NCBI GenBank assembly: GCA_002148405.1 | Contig: MUGG01000218.1 | Location: 248,001 to 312,000, forward strand | Direction of reading: 5' to 3' | DNA: 64,000 nucleotides | Source of the DNA: Alkalinema sp. CACIAM 70d | GTDB lineage: Bacteria; Cyanobacteriota; Cyanobacteriia; Leptolyngbyales; Leptolyngbyaceae | Shown: positions 61,254 to 64,000 of the stretch, one piece after another | Position numbering within the stretch: position 1 is the stretch's first letter | How the letters are laid out: each line of letters opens with the position of its first letter | Translations under genes and position numbers: made by a program | The notes under the pieces: model-generated | What the model was told of the DNA's origin: nothing | The model's input: the letters and a program-made list of their open reading frames with translations, nothing else | Databases searched by the model: none

Positions 61254-64000
61254 ATGAGCAACAAGTCCGGCACCTCCAGTCAAGTGATTTCACTCCCCAA
61301 AGGGGGAGGAGCGCTCCACGGGATTGGTGAGAAGTTTTCGCCTGATTTGTTTACCGGTACCGGCAACTTTACCGTGCCGATCGCCCTTCCTCCCGGTCGT
61401 AATGGTTTTCAACCGAAACTGAACTTGGTCTACAGCACCGGCAATGGCAATGGAGACTTCGGATTAGGCTGGGGCCTGAGTATTCCTGGCGTTAGTCGCA
61501 AGACCTCGAAAGGGATTCCCCGGTATCGCGATCGCAGCCAAAATCTGGAGGAATGGGACACCTTTATCCTTTCTGGCGCAGAGGATTTAGTCCCCGTCGC
61601 CCCCTGGCAACTTGATGCCGACCATCCCTTCCAGTGGCTCAAAGTTGACTCACCCATGGCATCGGACTATGCTGCCGCGCCGGTCGTCCAATTTCGACCC
61701 TGTACGGAAGGGTTGTTTGCTCAAATTTTCCATCACCAAGACAGCACGAATGACTACTGGAAGGTCAAAAGCAAAGACGGGCTGATCAGTTTTTACGGCA
61801 CACCAGGAATGGCGGGGAATGATCCAGCGGTGATTGCTGATCCATCAAACCGATCCAGGGTGTTTGCCTGGAAACTCACCCGAACCATCGATCCGTTAGG
61901 TAACTGTATTGAGTATGAGTATCAGTGCGACTCTGGTATTGGCGGTCCCCATTGTTGGGCTCAGCTTTATCTCAAGCAGATTCGCTACGCCGACTACGGG
62001 GATAGGAACAACCCTGAATTTCTGGTCTATGTCACCTTTAAGTACGAGGACGAGTTGGAGCCGGAACGCTCGGAACGCCCAGATGCCTTCTCGGAATACC
62101 GCTCCGGCTTTGAGATCCGCACCCGCAGGCGGTGTCATCGCATTGAAATTCGTACTCATAAGGACCAGGAACAACTAACCCGCACCTACCAGTTTGTCTA
62201 CCTGGATCAGCGCCCTGATCTGGCGAATCTGGAAACTTTGCTGCCACTGAATAGGGTGTCGCTACTGAGTCAGGTTAAGGTCTCTGGCCATGATGGCAAC
62301 ACCACCGAAGATCTGCCGCCGCTGGAATTTGACTACACCCGGTTTGAACCACAAGGCCGAGAATTTTTCCCTGTCGAAGGGCGCGATTTACCGGCTCGCT
62401 CCCTAGCTAACCCGGAACTGGAGTTGGCCGATCTGTTCGGCAATGGCCTGTCGGACATTCTGGAAATGAACGGTACGGTGCGTTACTGGCGCAATCTGGG
62501 CAATGGGCGGTTTGACCTGCCCAGAGCGATGAAAGAAGCCCCGGCGGGACTGCAACTGGCGGATCAGGGGGTGCAGTTGATCGATGCCAATGGGGATGGA
62601 CGCATTGATCTGCTGGTCACTCAACCGGGCTTGTCGGGGTACTTTCCCCTTCAGTTTTGCGGATTGTGGGATCGGAAGTCATTCCAGCCCTATGATGTGG
62701 CTCCCAGCTTCAATCTGGAAGACCCGCAGGTGCGGCTGGTCGATCTCACGGGAGATGGGGTGACGGATGCGATCCGATCGGGCAGTCGCTTGGAGTGTTT
62801 CTTTAACGATCCACTGGAGGGCTGGAAAGAGACCCGCTGGGTGGAGCGGCGGAATATTGAGGACTTTCCCAACATCAACTTCTCAGACCCCAGAGTGAAA
62901 TGGGGCGACATGACTGGCGATGGCCTGCAAGATATTGTGCTGGTCTATGACGGCAATATTGAGTACTGGCCGAATCTGGGCTATGGCAACTGGGGCAAGC
63001 GAGTGTCAATGCGCAACAGTCCCCGCTTTCGCTATGGTTACGACCCGCGCCGGATTTTGATTGGCGATGTGGATGGGGACGGGTTGGCGGATCTGGTGTA
63101 TGTGGATGACAACCAGGTGATTCTGTGGATTAACCAAAGCGGCAACGGCTGGAGCGCTCCGATCTCGATTAAGGGCACCCCCTCTGTTACGGATATGGAT
63201 GCGGTGCGGCTGGTGGATTTGTTGGGCACGGGTGTTGCTGGTGTGCTGTGGAGTAGGGATGCCAACAGGCTGTCCCGCCATCACCTGTATTTTCTGGACT
63301 TTACGGGGGGAGTAAAGCCCTACCTGCTGCACCAGATGGACAACCACATGGGGGCAGTAACCAGGGTGGAGTACCAGCCCTCAACCAAGTTCTATCTGGA
63401 AGATGAGCAGCAGCGGCAACCCTGGAAAACGCCATTGCCCTTCCCGGTGCTGGTGGTGTCCAGGGTGGAGGTGATAGACGAGATCTCGAAAGGCAAGCTG
63501 ACGACGGAGTATCGCTACCACCACGGCTACTGGGATGGGGCGGAACGGGAGTTTCGCGGCTTCGGGCGAGTGGAGCAGTTGGATACGGAGGTATTCGACG
63601 ACTACGACCGTTCCGGATTGCATGGGACGGCAACCGCGTTTGAGCATGTGGAGCAGGAGAAATTCTTCTCGCCACCGCTGCTAACCAAAACCTGGTTCCA
63701 TCTCGGCCCGGTGGGAGAAGAGTTCGGTGATTGGGATGAGGTGGATTACAGCAATGAGTTTTGGGCGGGCGATGAGCCGCTATTGCCGAACCTAGTCCCA
63801 GAGGCGAAGGCATCACTCCAACTAATTCGCGATCGCCGACAACGGCGGGATGCGATTCGGACGTTGCGGGGGCGGATGTTACGCACGGAGCTATATGCCC
63901 TGGATGGATCGCCACGGCAGGATCGTCCCTATACAGTGACGGAGTCGCTCCATGGTGTACGGGAGGAGTCGTCCCCTGGTACAGACAATGGGGAACGGCG
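61254..64000 (+). CDS. Tc-toxin B / SpvB-type protein, N-terminal 915 codons (runs off the window)
   Basis: ATG at 61254 with GGAGG five bases upstream. The N-terminus is SpvB-like: SLPKGGGALHGIGEKFSPDL, FTGTGNFTVPIALPPGRNGF, then NLVYSTGNGNGDFGLGWGL. A beta-propeller with VCBS/FG-GAP-like repeats follows (DLFGNGLSDIL, DANGDGRIDLL, DLTGDGVTDAI, DMTGDGLQDIV, DVDGDGLADLV, DLLGTGVAGVL), then TcdB middle-domain features (MDNHMGAVTRVEYQPSTKFY, TTEYRYHHGYWDGAEREFRG). TcB forms with TcC a hollow cocoon that holds the toxic C-terminus and docks on the TcA pore. The RHS part and any hypervariable toxin end lie beyond 64000. Confidence 0.93.
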   Translation, partial: MSNKSGTSSQVISLPKGGGALHGIGEKFSPDLFTGTGNFTVPIALPPGRNGFQPKLNLVYSTGNGNGDFGLGWGLSIPGVSRKTSKGIPRYRDRSQNLEEWDTFILSGAEDLVPVAPWQLDADHPFQWLKVDSPMASDYAAAPVVQFRPCTEGLFAQIFHHQDSTNDYWKVKSKDGLISFYGTPGMAGNDPAVIADPSNRSRVFAWKLTRTIDPLGNCIEYEYQCDSGIGGPHCWAQLYLKQIRYADYGDRNNPEFLVYVTFKYEDELEPERSERPDAFSEYRSGFEIRTRRRCHRIEIRTHKDQEQLTRTYQFVYLDQRPDLANLETLLPLNRVSLLSQVKVSGHDGNTTEDLPPLEFDYTRFEPQGREFFPVEGRDLPARSLANPELELADLFGNGLSDILEMNGTVRYWRNLGNGRFDLPRAMKEAPAGLQLADQGVQLIDANGDGRIDLLVTQPGLSGYFPLQFCGLWDRKSFQPYDVAPSFNLEDPQVRLVDLTGDGVTDAIRSGSRLECFFNDPLEGWKETRWVERRNIEDFPNINFSDPRVKWGDMTGDGLQDIVLVYDGNIEYWPNLGYGNWGKRVSMRNSPRFRYGYDPRRILIGDVDGDGLADLVYVDDNQVILWINQSGNGWSAPISIKGTPSVTDMDAVRLVDLLGTGVAGVLWSRDANRLSRHHLYFLDFTGGVKPYLLHQMDNHMGAVTRVEYQPSTKFYLEDEQQRQPWKTPLPFPVLVVSRVEVIDEISKGKLTTEYRYHHGYWDGAEREFRGFGRVEQLDTEVFDDYDRSGLHGTATAFEHVEQEKFFSPPLLTKTWFHLGPVGEEFGDWDEVDYSNEFWAGDEPLLPNLVPEAKASLQLIRDRRQRRDAIRTLRGRMLRTELYALDGSPRQDRPYTVTESLHGVREESSPGTDNGER

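Noticed and set aside
60905..61273. 122-codon minus-strand frame upstream of the toxin gene
   Set aside because: It overlaps the toxin start and its ribosome site, has no ribosome site of its own and no family-like sequence.
63301..63915. 204-codon minus-strand frame inside the Tc-toxin-like gene
   Set aside because: Pro/Arg/Ser-rich antisense shadow of a GC-rich coding stretch; the plus frame has clear TcB motifs.
1..64000. tRNA, rRNA or CRISPR array
   Set aside because: No cloverleaf-type sequence, rRNA stretch or regularly spaced repeat array was noticed on either strand; only by-eye reading was possible.

Overview
The window looks like a chromosome segment of a cyanobacterium. The octamer GCGATCGC and its CGATCG core (the HIP1-type motif of cyanobacteria) recur throughout. 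The gene families fit: a Uma2 nuclease, multi-PAS hybrid kinases, an HypF, IS982 and IS5 elements. The species cannot be named from the sequence, but the kinase and insertion-sequence content suggests a filamentous or Leptolyngbya-like lineage (inference).

The centrepiece is a near-complete extracellular contractile injection system (eCIS, a headless phage-tail-like nanomachine of the Afp/PVC type). It is encoded by one long minus-strand operon, about 55.5 kb down to 25.5 kb. In transcription order it encodes: DUF4255 tail terminator; a beta-rich protein with carbohydrate-binding-like modules; two sheath proteins; two tube proteins; a tiny DUF5908 protein; a LysM adaptor; VgrG-like spike base; PAAR tip; gp25 wedge; Afp11-like baseplate; an S74 tail fibre; Afp12-like baseplate; tape-measure protein; a signal-peptide plus single-TM surface protein; a small putative cargo; a 1664-residue DUF4157 cargo with a JAMM-like motif; and an AAA+ ATPase. 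A second eCIS cargo block lies at the left edge on the plus strand (1-6.4 kb): the end of another AAA+ ATPase, an 86-residue eCIS-associated protein, a 1557-residue DUF4157 cargo carrying six annexin-like repeats, a translationally coupled partner of unknown function, and a decayed leader of a further DUF4157 gene.

Between the two blocks (6.5-25.4 kb) is a mosaic of housekeeping and accessory genes: Uma2; three signalling proteins (a response regulator/histidine kinase, a REC-GGDEF cyclase, a nine-PAS hybrid kinase); a duplicated dehydrogenase fragment with a truncated TPR-type gene; a TetR-regulated dehydrogenase pair with visible operators; HypF; a host-attachment family protein; an EF-G paralogue; and an IS982 copy broken by a nonsense codon.

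Right of the operon (55.5-64 kb) are a palindrome-rich intergenic region, an unknown 295-residue protein, a LuxR-type regulator, and an IS5-family element whose insertion cleanly split an 80-codon gene with an AAT target duplication. Then come a small cluster with a Gp157-like protein and the first 915 codons of a Tc-toxin B/SpvB-type protein that runs off the window. An eCIS with two large cargos next to a Tc-type toxin component makes this a secreted-weapon or cell-interaction island.
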